A stretch of DNA of 64,000 nt from Corynebacterium yudongzhengii (GCF_003065405.1 NZ_CP026947.1:1302001-1366000), one strand, 5' to 3'; shown: positions 50,568-59,575, counted from the stretch's first letter. The notes: a model not told the origin generated them from the letters alone. A program made the numbers and translations.

Positions 50568-51334
50568 TGCTGGAGATCCTCGACATCAGCCACAGCTACA
50601 GCACCGACGACGGCGCACTCGTCCCCGCGCTCAGCGGGCTCAACCTGCGTATCGACGACGGCGAGTTCGTCGCCCTGCTCGGGCCTTCGGGCTGTGGCAA
50701 GTCGACGCTGCTCAAACTCATCGCCGGTTTCGAGCACGCCACCGCCGGTGAGATGTACTCCCACGGCGTGCCCATTACCGGCCCAGGCACCGACCGCGGG
50801 GTCGTTTTCCAGCAGGCGAACCTGTTTCCCTGGTTCACGGTGCGTGAGAACGTCACGGTGGCCGCCCGGTACCAGCAAAACCCCGAGTTTCGGCGCCGCG
50901 GCGAGGAGCTCATCGAGGCCTTCGGCTTGAGCGATGCCGTCGACCGGCTGCCCCATGAGCTCTCGGGCGGTATGCAGCAGCGCACCCAGATCGCCCGGGT
51001 GCTCGCGGCCCACCCGGATACGGTGCTCATGGATGAGCCCTTCGGCGCCCTCGATCCTTTTACCCGGGAGGTCCTCCAGCTGGAGCTTTTAAGCCGCTGG
51101 CGCGACTACCGACCGACGGTGGTGTTCGTGACCCACTCGGTGGAAGAGGCTCTCTTGCTGGCGAACCGGGTGGTGGTGATGGGCGATCGCCCGGGCCGCA
51201 TCCTCGACGAGTATGAGGTACCCGATCACCTGCATCCATATCGCCGTAAGGACTTCGCCGAGATCATGGCTTCGGAAAGTTTCGTGTCCTTGTACTACGA
51301 CGTCACCCGCGCCGTCCACGGCGCCCACGTCTAA
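50567..51334 (+). CDS. ssuB: Sulfonate-type ABC transporter ATP-binding protein
   Basis: 255 residues with Walker A LLGPSGCGKSTLLKLIAG, Q-loop VFQQANLFPWFTVRENV, signature LSGGMQQRTQIARVLAAHP, Walker B VLMDEPFGALDP and H-loop FVTHSVEEALLLANRV. The TauB/SsuB/NrtD family. Its ATG overlaps the ssuA stop (TAATG). It powers import through SsuC. Confidence 0.95.
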   Translation: MLEILDISHSYSTDDGALVPALSGLNLRIDDGEFVALLGPSGCGKSTLLKLIAGFEHATAGEMYSHGVPITGPGTDRGVVFQQANLFPWFTVRENVTVAARYQQNPEFRRRGEELIEAFGLSDAVDRLPHELSGGMQQRTQIARVLAAHPDTVLMDEPFGALDPFTREVLQLELLSRWRDYRPTVVFVTHSVEEALLLANRVVVMGDRPGRILDEYEVPDHLHPYRRKDFAEIMASESFVSLYYDVTRAVHGAHV

Positions 51335-51366
51335 GCCCACGTTTAAGTTTTAGGAGTTGATTGATC

Positions 51367-51849
51367 ATGACCTCTACTTCTCTCACCCAGTCCCTGGACC
51401 TGCGAGCCGCCTACAGCCACATCCCCACCTCCTTAGTCGCACTCGCGGCCGAGGTCGACGGCGAGCGCGTCGGCATGACGGTCGGCTCTTTCGTCACCCA
51501 ATCGATGGAGCCACCGCTGGTCACCGCCAGCATTAAGAACTCCTCGTCGACATGGCCGGTTTTACGCACCGCGTGGAACATCGGTATCAGCGTGCTTAAC
51601 GACGACCACCTCCACCTCGCCCGCCAGCTCGCCGGGCCGGGCCAGCACCGTTTCGACGGTGTGCGAACCACCCGCCATAACGACGCCCTGTTTATCGACG
51701 GCGCCGGGGTGGCCCTGGATACGCGGCTGGTGGACGACATCGTGATCGGCGATCACACCGTGGCGGTCTTCGAGGTGATCGATCTGCACGCAGCCCCTTC
51801 CGGCGCCCCGCTGATCTTCCACAACCGCCAGATCAAGCCGGCGGCGTAA
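51367..51849 (+). CDS. Flavin reductase domain protein
   Basis: 160 residues from the ATG at 51367, with AGGAG 10 nt upstream (a TTG at 51361 is in frame but too close). HpaC/flavin_reduct fold: YSHIPTSLVALAAEVDGERVGMTVGSFVTQSMEPPLVTASIKNSSSTWPVL, then GISVLNDDHLHLARQLAGPGQHRFDG and APLIFHNRQIKPA. It should supply reduced FMN to SsuD, in place of the classical SsuE. The stop lies inside the 3' end of the convergent crtEb gene (17-bp overlap). Confidence 0.9.
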   Translation: MTSTSLTQSLDLRAAYSHIPTSLVALAAEVDGERVGMTVGSFVTQSMEPPLVTASIKNSSSTWPVLRTAWNIGISVLNDDHLHLARQLAGPGQHRFDGVRTTRHNDALFIDGAGVALDTRLVDDIVIGDHTVAVFEVIDLHAAPSGAPLIFHNRQIKPAA

Positions 51850-52699
51850 CGCCGGCGATCAGCGCCATGGTCACCACCGCACCGACGGCATAGTTCAGCC
51901 AGAGGAAGATCCGCCAGCCGCGGTTCGTCTGCTCGCAGGTCCGATCGGTGACGTTCCAGAACCTCACGGTGTTGGCAACATAGCCGATACCTAAAAGGGA
52001 GACCACCCACGCCGGTGAGGGCAGAAAAGCCACCAAAAGCGCCGCGAGTGCGTAGAGGAGCACCGTCAACCGCGTGGTCGTGCGCGCACCGAACTCCGTG
52101 GCGATTGAGCTTAAGCCTGCGTCCCTATCGGCCCGGATGTCCTGGACCGCGCCGAAGGCGTGCGAGGCCGTACCCCACAAGAAGAACGCCGCCAGCGCGA
52201 TCCAGAAGTTCTTCCCGATCACCGGGTCGACCAGGGTAGCGCCCACGAGCGCTGGGGTCACGAAGTGCGACGACGACGTGATCGAATCCAGCACCGGTTT
52301 TTCCTTAAACCGCAGGCCCTTCAGGGAATAAGCGATGACGGTGAACATGGAGATCGCCAGCCATACCGTGGAGGCCCAGGTTCCCCCGATGATGAGTGCG
52401 AGGAGGAAGGGGGACGTCGATAAGCCAGCCGCCCACAGCACCGGCGCGTGCCAGCGGGGGTGCAGCACAGCGCCCTCGAGCCCGCCCTTGCGCGGGTTGC
52501 GCATGTCGGATTCGTAGTCGAAGACGTCGTTGATGCCGTAGATGGCGATGTTATATGGGATCAGGAAGAACAGAGTGCCGACGATCAGCTGCCAGCTCAG
52601 CCCGCCCCCGGCCAGCAGGTAGCCGGCGGCGAAGGGAAAGGCGGTATTGACCCAGCTGATCGGGCGCGAGGACGCAATAATCACGCTCAGTAGTTGCAT
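51833..52699 (-). CDS. crtEb: Lycopene elongase (UbiA prenyltransferase)
   Basis: 288 residues from the ATG that overlaps the crtYf stop (TGATG). A multi-pass UbiA-family enzyme that adds C5 units to lycopene to make flavuxanthin. The two Asp-rich motifs are present: NDVFDYESDMRNPRKGG (near residue 67) and VQDIRADRDAGLSSIATEFG (near 189). Six to eight hydrophobic segments. With crtYe and crtYf it marks C50 carotenoid (decaprenoxanthin) synthesis, a corynebacterial trait. Confidence 0.95.
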   Translation of the reverse strand: MQLLSVIIASSRPISWVNTAFPFAAGYLLAGGGLSWQLIVGTLFFLIPYNIAIYGINDVFDYESDMRNPRKGGLEGAVLHPRWHAPVLWAAGLSTSPFLLALIIGGTWASTVWLAISMFTVIAYSLKGLRFKEKPVLDSITSSSHFVTPALVGATLVDPVIGKNFWIALAAFFLWGTASHAFGAVQDIRADRDAGLSSIATEFGARTTTRLTVLLYALAALLVAFLPSPAWVVSLLGIGYVANTVRFWNVTDRTCEQTNRGWRIFLWLNYAVGAVVTMALIAGVTPPA

Positions 52700-52989
52700 C
52701 ACGCCTCCTTCTTCGGCGGCCAGAACGCGGCGATGATGAGGGTGGCGAAGATCGGGTAGAACAGGTCCTCGATCGGCACCAGGCCGAGGGAAATCCCGAG
52801 GTTCTGCTCCTCGCCGTAGTCGACGTTGCCGAAGTAGATCATCAGGTTGTCGAAGATGATCGTCAGCACTAAGACCACCGCGAGCACGGCCAGCGTGATA
52901 CGCCCCTGGCGGGGATACGCGCGCCTACGGCGCAGCCACACCAGCGCCGCCACCAGCAGGAAAGGCAGCGAAATCACCAGATATGTCAC
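52699..52989 (-). CDS. crtYf: C50 carotenoid epsilon-cyclase subunit
   Basis: 96 residues from a GTG overlapping the crtYe stop (GTGA). Three membrane helices, with VLVLTIIFDNLMIYFGNVDYGEEQNLGISLGLVPIEDLFYPI, the typical lycopene-cyclase (CarR/CrtYcd type) PxED motif as PIEDLFY. It works as a heterodimer with CrtYe to cyclise flavuxanthin to decaprenoxanthin. Confidence 0.93.
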   Translation of the reverse strand: MTYLVISLPFLLVAALVWLRRRRAYPRQGRITLAVLAVVLVLTIIFDNLMIYFGNVDYGEEQNLGISLGLVPIEDLFYPIFATLIIAAFWPPKKEA

Positions 52990-53294
52990 GCGATCACCCT
53001 TCGTGCGCCCATAGTCAGGTTCAACAGCAGATAGACCAGGAAGAACAGGAAGATCGGCTCCTCGATCGGCATCTCGGGGCCTAAGAGGATGCCAGTCATG
53101 TAGGTGGCGTCGCCGCGGTAGAAGGTGCCCGTCGCGATGCCAAGGACATCCCACAACAAAAACGCTGCGACCAGCACCACGGAGATGACGGCGGCGCGCC
53201 GGGCGTCGTGGAAGAAGGCGAGCTTCCAGCGCCAATCGCAGAGCACCATGCACCCGATGACGGCGATCAGTGACAACAAGTAGAAACTACCCAC
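52986..53294 (-). CDS. crtYe: C50 carotenoid epsilon-cyclase subunit
   Basis: 102 residues, three membrane helices: SFYLLSLIAVIGCMVLCDWRWKLAFF, VSVVLVAAFLLWDVLGIATGTFYRGDATYMTGI and the PIEEPIFLFFLVYLLLNL motif of the heterodimeric lycopene cyclases. Directly abuts crtI (stop and start adjoin), so the cluster is one tightly coupled transcript. Confidence 0.93.
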   Translation of the reverse strand: MGSFYLLSLIAVIGCMVLCDWRWKLAFFHDARRAAVISVVLVAAFLLWDVLGIATGTFYRGDATYMTGILLGPEMPIEEPIFLFFLVYLLLNLTMGARRVIA

Positions 53295-54815
53295 TTAGCC
53301 CTCGATCCTTGTCAGCACGTTTTCTGCAGAGATCAAACACATCGGCACCCCGACCCCGGGCACGGTCGTCTGGCCGGCGTAATAGAGGCCCTCGACCTTG
53401 CTGGAGACGTTTTTGCCGCGCAAAAACGCCGACTGCGCCAGCGTATGCGCCGGCCCGATCGCCCCACCTGACCAGGAGAAGTAGCGCTGGGCGAAATCGG
53501 CCGGGCCGAGCGATCGCTTGACGACGATCCTCTCCCCCAGATCCTCAATACCCGCCCACTGGCTGATCTGCTCGATTGTCTGATCCAGGATCTGCTCCAC
53601 GGCCTCGCTGGCCTGGCCCGTATAAGCATCACCGCCGCCGAGATCTGGATCCGGCGCCACCGGGATGAGCACGAAGAGATTCTCGTGTCCTGCCGGGGCC
53701 ACCGACTCATCCGTGGCCGAGGGCTTGCAGATATAGATCGAGCGCGACGCCCCCGTGGGCCGGCTGGCGATCGGGCCGTCGTAGACGACGTGGAAGTCCT
53801 CTTCCCACTCGGCCGAGAACATCAGGGTGTGATGCGCCAGCTCCGGCAGCTCGCCGCGCACCCCGATGAGGGCCAACACGACTCCCAAGCCCGGGTCGCG
53901 GCGCCCGAAGTACTTCTCGTCGTAGCTGCGCCACTTCTGCGGCAGCAGGGAGGTCTCCGTGTGGTGCAGGTCGCCGGCACTGACCACGATGTCGGCGGGA
54001 AGCGTGTGGCCGTCGCGAAGCCTGACCCCGCAGGCGCGGCCGTCGTCCACCTCGATCGCCGTGACCTCCTTTCCGCACTCGATGCGCACGCCGTTGTCGC
54101 GGGCGAGCCTTTCCAGCGAATGGATGACCGAGGAAAACCCGCCTTGCGGATAGCGCACGCCGAGGGTGATGTCGGTGTGGCTCATGAGGTGATACATGCT
54201 GGGAGTTTTCGCCGGCCGCGAGGACAAAAACACCGCCGGGTACTGCAGGATCTGGCGCAGGCGGCGATCCCGAAAACGCTTATCGACGAACCTGCGCAAC
54301 GACACCACCAACAAACCGACCAGCCGCAGCACGTTGCGGATGACGTCGCGGTGGAAGAACGGGCGCAGGGAGCTAAACGTGGTGTAGAGGAAGCGATCCA
54401 GCGCGATCTGGTAGACCTCTTCGGCGCTGCGCAGATACTCCTTGAGTTTTTCGCCGGCGCCTTCTTCGAGGGATTCGAAAAGCTCGACGACGGCATCCTC
54501 GCCGAAGGGGACATCGATAAAGTCCTGGCCTTCCGGGTAGACGCGGTAGCCGGGATCCAGCAGTACGAGATCCAGCTCCTTTTCCGTCGAGGTGCCCATC
54601 AGCTCATAGAAGCGGGAAAAGGCCTCGGGCATGAGGTACCACGAGGGCCCGACCTCGAAGCGGAAGCCGTCGACGGTGATCTCATCGACACGCCCGCCGA
54701 CGTGCTCATTCTTCTCCAGCAGGGTGACTTCACAGCCGCGGCGGGCCAAAAGACCCGCAGTCGCCAGGCCTGCCACACCGGCCCCGATCACGACGGCGCT
54801 CTGCGGTTGAGTCAT
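53295..54815 (-). CDS. crtI: Phytoene desaturase
   Basis: 506 residues. FAD-binding N-terminus AVVIGAGVAGLATAGLLARRGCEVTLLEKNEHVGGR, substrate segment FRFEVGPSWYLMPEAF, and the C-terminal FLRGKNVSSKVEGLYYAGQTTVPGVGVPMCLISAENV typical of CrtI. It converts phytoene to lycopene. Its start overlaps the crtB stop by 4 nt (ATGA). Confidence 0.97.
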   Translation of the reverse strand: MTQPQSAVVIGAGVAGLATAGLLARRGCEVTLLEKNEHVGGRVDEITVDGFRFEVGPSWYLMPEAFSRFYELMGTSTEKELDLVLLDPGYRVYPEGQDFIDVPFGEDAVVELFESLEEGAGEKLKEYLRSAEEVYQIALDRFLYTTFSSLRPFFHRDVIRNVLRLVGLLVVSLRRFVDKRFRDRRLRQILQYPAVFLSSRPAKTPSMYHLMSHTDITLGVRYPQGGFSSVIHSLERLARDNGVRIECGKEVTAIEVDDGRACGVRLRDGHTLPADIVVSAGDLHHTETSLLPQKWRSYDEKYFGRRDPGLGVVLALIGVRGELPELAHHTLMFSAEWEEDFHVVYDGPIASRPTGASRSIYICKPSATDESVAPAGHENLFVLIPVAPDPDLGGGDAYTGQASEAVEQILDQTIEQISQWAGIEDLGERIVVKRSLGPADFAQRYFSWSGGAIGPAHTLAQSAFLRGKNVSSKVEGLYYAGQTTVPGVGVPMCLISAENVLTRIEG

Positions 54816-55657
54816 CGTCTCGCCCCCTTCACGGCGCGGGCTAGAAGGAGTGCTTTGCGACGCCCCGGCACCCGAATCCGCCGCCGGTGCAGCTCGGCGG
54901 CGTCCACCTCGGCGAGGCGGTCGGTGAGTTCCTCAAACAACAGGGTCGCCGCTAGCACGCCGGTGCGCGCGGAATCCGGCAGGTCTGGGATCACGGCGTG
55001 GGCGGCCTCGAGATCACCCCGGATGCTGGCGATGATCTCGTCTTTCGCCTGGTTATCGAGGATCTCGTAGTAGTTGCGCCCCAGCCGGGCGGTGTCTTCC
55101 CGGAAGTCGCGCAGGAAGTTCACCTTCTGAAACGCCGCCCCGAGGCTGCGGGCGCCGTGTTCGAGCTCGGCGTATTTCTCTTCGCTGACCTCTATGTCTG
55201 CGTAGAAGGCGGCCAGGCACAACAGGCCGATGACCTCGGCGGAGCCGTAGATGTAGTCCTCGAGGGAGTCATCGGAATACTCACTCTGGTGCAGATCTCG
55301 GCGCATGGAGGCGAAAAACGCCTCGACGTGGGCGTCCCGGAAATGGCACCGGCGCGCGGTCTGCGCGTAGGCGTGGATGACTGGGTCGGTGTGGAAACGC
55401 TGCTTAGGTGCCTGGCGAACCTGGTGTTCATAGGCGGCGAGGGCGGCGGGGATATCGTTGAGTTCTGCTTGGGCGGCGGTGCCGTCGACGATCTCATCGG
55501 CGATGCGCACCATGGCGTAGAGGTTGCGGATATCCCTGCGCAGAGGGCCGGCGAGCAGCCGGGTGGCCAGGCCGAAGCTGGTCGAGTACTTCGCGATCAC
55601 CGCGTTTGCCGCGCGGTCCGCCATCTCGTCATAGCGAGTCAGATAATCACTGGGCAC
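54812..55657 (-). CDS. crtB: Phytoene synthase
   Basis: 281 residues from the GTG giving VPSDYLTRYDEMADRA, with GGAGGG 12 nt upstream; the frame also opens at a TTG that overlaps the Shine-Dalgarno. Squalene/phytoene synthase fold with the Asp-rich motifs YAMVRIADEIVDG and FLRDFREDTARLGRNYY. It condenses two GGPP to phytoene and heads the operon. A palindrome TGTCATGACA (55687-55696) lies upstream near a possible GATACT -10 and could be an operator. No GGPP synthase (crtE) is in the window. Confidence 0.95.
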   Translation of the reverse strand: MPSDYLTRYDEMADRAANAVIAKYSTSFGLATRLLAGPLRRDIRNLYAMVRIADEIVDGTAAQAELNDIPAALAAYEHQVRQAPKQRFHTDPVIHAYAQTARRCHFRDAHVEAFFASMRRDLHQSEYSDDSLEDYIYGSAEVIGLLCLAAFYADIEVSEEKYAELEHGARSLGAAFQKVNFLRDFREDTARLGRNYYEILDNQAKDEIIASIRGDLEAAHAVIPDLPDSARTGVLAATLLFEELTDRLAEVDAAELHRRRIRVPGRRKALLLARAVKGARR

Positions 55658-55724
55658 GAAATGGCCTTTCCCTCCGGTCAACCGTTGTCATGACAGTATC
55701 ATTAACCCGCAATTAAATACTGCC

Positions 55725-56471
55725 TTATGTACGCAGGCGCGCCCAGCGCTCGGGCAGGCGTCGATAAGGCGGCGAGAACCGGAAGTTCTTCAGCATCGTG
55801 TGCATGCCCCGGCGAAAGCGTAAGCCCTGCCGGCCGCCCTGGCGCAGCGGTCGAGGATCCATCTCCACCACGATGTCCCGGGCGAAGAGCACCTTTTCTG
55901 CAGGGCGGACGGCGAACGAGAGGTGCAGGTCATCGTGGACCGCGGTATCACGGGGATCGACGTGCTCACGCACCCCGTGCCACCAGCTGGTGAGCATGGA
56001 ATAGTTGGTGCCCCACAGAGGAGGATGCCCGAGTGCCGAGCCGGTCGTCCACAGATAGGCGCGCAGATAGATCACGGAGGCGATCACGTTCCACGGTGCG
56101 GGCAGCTCGAAGTGACCGTTGCCGGTGATGGCCACTAACTCGGTGTTGCGGTGCTGCGCCCATAGTGCGCGGTGTTTGTCTAGGAAATCCCGGCCGGCCC
56201 TTATATCGGCGTCGGTGCGGACGATCACCTCGCCGCGGGCCTCGTTGTACCCGCACGCCGCGGCCCACGTGATCCCCTGCCGCTTTTCCTCCACCACCCG
56301 CACCCCGGAAAACCCCTCCGCGATCGACGCGGAACCATCAGTGGAATTGTTGTCGACCACGATGATTTCGTCGTCACCCGAAAGCTGCGGCGCCAAGGAC
56401 TCCAGGGCCCGTTCGAGTAAGGTGGCGTCGTTGTAGCACGGGATGACGACGGATAAGGCGGGATGCGACAC
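55725..56471 (-). CDS. GT2-family glycosyltransferase next to the carotenoid cluster
   Basis: 248 residues from GTG (VSHPALSVVIPCYNDATLLERAL), 6 nt after a TACACT -10 (leaderless). GT-A fold: IIVVDNNSTDGSA, then VIVRTDADIRAGRDFL (DxD), HPPLWGTNYSMLTSWW, and DDLHLSFAVRP. A single family-2 transferase between polA and crtB, in the same direction as the crt genes. Decaprenoxanthin is found as glucosides, so it may glycosylate the carotenoid, but a cell-envelope role is equally possible. Confidence 0.85.
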   Translation of the reverse strand: MSHPALSVVIPCYNDATLLERALESLAPQLSGDDEIIVVDNNSTDGSASIAEGFSGVRVVEEKRQGITWAAACGYNEARGEVIVRTDADIRAGRDFLDKHRALWAQHRNTELVAITGNGHFELPAPWNVIASVIYLRAYLWTTGSALGHPPLWGTNYSMLTSWWHGVREHVDPRDTAVHDDLHLSFAVRPAEKVLFARDIVVEMDPRPLRQGGRQGLRFRRGMHTMLKNFRFSPPYRRLPERWARLRT

Positions 56472-56484
56472 CCCGTCAGTGTAG

Positions 56485-59133
56485 CTAATGCGCCGCGCTC
56501 TCCCAGTTCTTTCCGACGCCCGCCGACACCTCCAGCGGCACCCGCAAGCTGATGGCCTGGTCCATCTCGCGCTCGATGATCTCCTGGACCTCCTCGCGCT
56601 CGCCTTCGGCGACTTCGACGACGAGCTCGTCGTGGACCTGGAGCAGCACACGGGAGGCCAGGTCTTTCTCACGGAAGGCGTGGTCGACGCGGATCATCGC
56701 CACCTTGATGATGTCCGCCGCCGTGCCCTGGATCGGCGCGTTCAGCGCGGCGCGCTCGGCGTTCTCGCGCGCCACCCGGTTATCGGAGGTCAGCTCGGGC
56801 AGGTATCGACGCCGCCCGAACAGCGTCGAGGTGTAGCCGTCCTGGCGGGCCTTCTCGACGACCTCGTCCAAGTACTTCTTCACCCCGCCGAAGCGCTCGA
56901 AGTAGCTTTCCATGATCTCTTTCGCCTCGCCCGGCGAAATGTTGAGCTGCGCCGACAGGCCGAAGGCGGAGAGCCCATAGACCAGGCCATAGCTCATGGC
57001 CTTGACCCGGCGGCGCAGTTCGGGGGTGACCTCGTCGATAGGCACGTCGAAGACGCGGGAACCGACGTAGTTGTGTAGGTCCTCGCCGTCGCGGTAGGCC
57101 TCGATGAGTCCGGGGTCCTCGGAGAGATGCGCCATGACGCGCATCTCGATCTGCGAGTAGTCGGCGGTCAAAAGGGTCTCGAAGCCCTCGCCGACCACGA
57201 ACGCGGAGCGGATCTTCTTGCCCGCATCGGTGCGCACGGGGATGTTCTGCAGGTTCGGATCGGTCGAGCTCAAACGCCCAGTCGAGGTGACGGTCTGGTT
57301 GAACGTGGTGTGGATGCGGCCGTCGTCGCGCACCGTCTTGATGAGGCCTTCGAGCGTCGACTTCATCTTCTGGTACTCGCGATGCGCCAACAGGTCGTCG
57401 AGGAAGGGGTGCGGGTTCTTCGCCGCCAGCGATTCGATTTCCTTCGCGGCGGTCGAATACCCGGTCTTCGTCTTCTTCGTCTTCGGCAGGCCCAGGGTGT
57501 TAAACAGCACCTCTTGGAGCTGCTTGGGGCTGGAGAGGTTGAGGTCGGGGGCGTCGACAAGCTCGCGGGCGTGCTGCTCAACCTCCGCGACCTGGCTGGT
57601 AAAGGTCTCCAGCTGCTCCTCCAACACGCTGACGTCGACGGCGATGCCGGTGGCCTCCATGCGCGCGAGGATCGTCGCCAGGGGCAGCTCGAGATCGCGG
57701 TAGAGCTCGAAGGAGTCAATGTCCTGCAGCTGACGAGTAAGCTCCTCCGCCAGCTCCAGCACCGCCGCGGCGGAATCGCTCAACGAGGTCTCCCCCATCA
57801 ACGACATCTGCCCATCCGGCTCCGTGAGCTGACGCTGCAGGTGGCGCTGATACACATCCGTCAAGGAATAACCACGCTGGCCCGGCCGCAGCAGATACGC
57901 CGCCAAGGCCGTGTCATGCGCAATTCCGTGAAGCTCGAGCCCGCGGGCAGCCAGCATATGGATCGTCGCTTTAGCCTCGTGCAGATACTTCGGATCCTCG
58001 GAGGCCAGCCACTCGCCGAGGGCTTTGTCCTCGGCGGCGCTGAGCTCGGAAAACTCGCGGATCACGGCGTGGCGTTGCTTATCGACGATACCTAGCGCCA
58101 GCGCATCACCCCCGCCAGGAACGGCGTTTCCGACCACGTACAGGGCGAGACCGTCCGCCCGACGTTCGGGAAGCCAAGCATCGAGTGCGTCGTCGTCGAC
58201 GACGACGTCGGCGAGTTCGACGACATTTTCCTCCGGCTCCGAGCCATCGGTGGGCAAGACCGCGAGGATGCGCTCGCGGAGGTTGCTGCCGAACTCGAGG
58301 TCGTCGAAACGCGCGGAGACCTCCGCGACGCTCGCTGGGCGCAGCTGAAGCTCGTCGGGGCCGACCTCTAGCTCCATGTCGGTGATCATCTGGGTGAGCT
58401 TCCGGTTCATGCGCACCTGCTCGATGCGCTCGCGGAAGTTGTTGCCGGCTTTGCCCTTGATATCGTCGGCGTGCTCGATGAGCTCATCGAGGGAGCCATA
58501 ATTGACGATCCACTTCGTCGCCGTCTTCTCCCCCACCCCCGGGATGTTCGGCAGGTTGTCGGAAGGATCGCCGCGCAGCGCCGCGAAATCCGGGTACTGC
58601 TGCGGCGACAGCCCGTACTTCTCCTCCACGGCCGCGGGGGTAAAGCGGTGCAGCTTAGAGACCCCTCGCATCGGATAGAGGACGGTCGTGTGGTCGTCGA
58701 CAAGCTGGAGATAATCCCGATCACCGGTGACGATGAGGATCTCGTAGTCCCCCTCGTGCGCCGCGGTAGTCAGGGTGGCGATGATGTCATCAGCCTCGTA
58801 ATTTTCCACGCTCAAGGTGGTGATGCCGAGCGCCTGCAGCACCTCATCCAGGATCCCGACCTGTCCCTTGAACTCCGGAGGGGCCGCCTCGCGCTGCGCC
58901 TTGTACTCCGGGAACATCTCCGTGCGGAAGGTCTTGCGGCCGACGTCGAAAGCGACCGCCACATGATCGGGCTGCTCATCGTCCAGGATGCTCGACAGCA
59001 TGGACAAGAACCCGTAGATAGCGTTCGTGTGCTGGCCACCGGTCGTCGAGAAGTTCTCCGCCGGCAGGGCATAAAAGGCACGAAAAGCCATCGAGTGCCC
59101 GTCGATCAACAGAAGTCGTTTCGTCTCACTCAC
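56485..59133 (-). CDS. polA: DNA polymerase I
   Basis: 882 residues from the GTG at 59133, which lies 8 nt after a TACACT -10 (a TTG two codons earlier is too close). Domains: 5'-3' exonuclease (LLLIDGHSMAFRAFYALP; VTGDRDYLQL; LRGDPSDNLPNIPGVGEKTA), a degenerate 3'-5' exonuclease domain, and the family A polymerase with motif A DYSQIEMRVMAHLS, the finger helix RRRVKAMSYGLVYGLSAFGLS and motif C VHDELVVEV. Repair and Okazaki-fragment processing. Confidence 0.98.
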   Translation of the reverse strand: MSETKRLLLIDGHSMAFRAFYALPAENFSTTGGQHTNAIYGFLSMLSSILDDEQPDHVAVAFDVGRKTFRTEMFPEYKAQREAAPPEFKGQVGILDEVLQALGITTLSVENYEADDIIATLTTAAHEGDYEILIVTGDRDYLQLVDDHTTVLYPMRGVSKLHRFTPAAVEEKYGLSPQQYPDFAALRGDPSDNLPNIPGVGEKTATKWIVNYGSLDELIEHADDIKGKAGNNFRERIEQVRMNRKLTQMITDMELEVGPDELQLRPASVAEVSARFDDLEFGSNLRERILAVLPTDGSEPEENVVELADVVVDDDALDAWLPERRADGLALYVVGNAVPGGGDALALGIVDKQRHAVIREFSELSAAEDKALGEWLASEDPKYLHEAKATIHMLAARGLELHGIAHDTALAAYLLRPGQRGYSLTDVYQRHLQRQLTEPDGQMSLMGETSLSDSAAAVLELAEELTRQLQDIDSFELYRDLELPLATILARMEATGIAVDVSVLEEQLETFTSQVAEVEQHARELVDAPDLNLSSPKQLQEVLFNTLGLPKTKKTKTGYSTAAKEIESLAAKNPHPFLDDLLAHREYQKMKSTLEGLIKTVRDDGRIHTTFNQTVTSTGRLSSTDPNLQNIPVRTDAGKKIRSAFVVGEGFETLLTADYSQIEMRVMAHLSEDPGLIEAYRDGEDLHNYVGSRVFDVPIDEVTPELRRRVKAMSYGLVYGLSAFGLSAQLNISPGEAKEIMESYFERFGGVKKYLDEVVEKARQDGYTSTLFGRRRYLPELTSDNRVARENAERAALNAPIQGTAADIIKVAMIRVDHAFREKDLASRVLLQVHDELVVEVAEGEREEVQEIIEREMDQAISLRVPLEVSAGVGKNWESAAH

Positions 59134-59221
59134 GCCCAACCAGTGTAGCCATTTGCAGGCGATTGTTGCCGACGCCCTCGCCTGCGCTAAGATCTGCTCA
59201 TCAGCGCATCAACAGCACTGA

Positions 59222-59295
59222 GCCCCAGTAGCCCAATTGGCAGAGGCAACGGATTCAAAACCCGTCCAGTGTGAGTTCGACTCTCACCTGGGGCA
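59222..59295 (+). tRNA. tRNA with CAA anticodon (Leu-type) but short variable loop
   Basis: A full cloverleaf: acceptor GCCCCAG/CTGGGGC (59222-59228, 59288-59294), D-arm with TTGG, anticodon loop TTCAAAA with CAA at 59256-59258, a 5-nt variable loop, T-arm GTGAG-TTCGACT-CTCAC, discriminator A. The 3' end reads ACCG, so CCA is not fully encoded. The top anticodon-stem pair is an A-C mismatch. CAA reads the Leu codon UUG, yet tRNA-Leu normally has a long variable arm. Promoter TTGCCG-N16-TAAGAT at 59166-59193. Confidence 0.85.
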
Positions 59296-59299
59296 CCGA

Positions 59300-59333
59300 A
59301 GCGGCAGGTCAGGAAGTTTTCACACCTGCCGCT
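59300..59333 (+). terminator. Hairpin after the tRNA
   Basis: AGCGGCAGGT (59300-59309) pairs perfectly with ACCTGCCGCT (59324-59333), 14-nt loop. It begins 5 nt after the tRNA; no U-tract follows. Probably ends or helps process the tRNA transcript. Confidence 0.6.
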
Positions 59334-59575
59334 ACACCGCTATCCCCCCCGTTTGCCCCCCGTTTGATTTCACCGCTGTGCAAAAACGCAGGTCAGAGCA
59401 AGGTGACTTCCACGCCGAGATCGAGGTGTGCGTGGAGGTGATGTAAAGGTAGTTGACGGCACCGCGGGGGAGGGCGTGGGGGTGGTCACCGCCGCGGGTT
59501 GGAGTTAGCGGGGAGGTGATGTCACGTCCCCGCTCTGGAGAGTGAAATATGGTCGCGCGCCCTGGAAGGCGAGGT
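59334..59575. other. Scar-like stretch between the tRNA and truncated leuC
   Basis: No gene is recognisable. It begins with two CCCCCCGTTTG direct copies. tRNA 3' ends are common integration sites, and this lies between tRNA and a broken gene, so it may be a leftover of an integrated element; no integrase or att repeat was found. Confidence 0.4.

Noticed and set aside
59340..59372. 6C RNA from the two C-runs after the tRNA
   Set aside because: The C-runs are 11 nt apart in direct repeats and are not loops of two hairpins as the 6C motif requires.
59237..59446. 69-codon ORF overlapping the tRNA
   Set aside because: It starts inside the tRNA and crosses the downstream hairpin; no family features.
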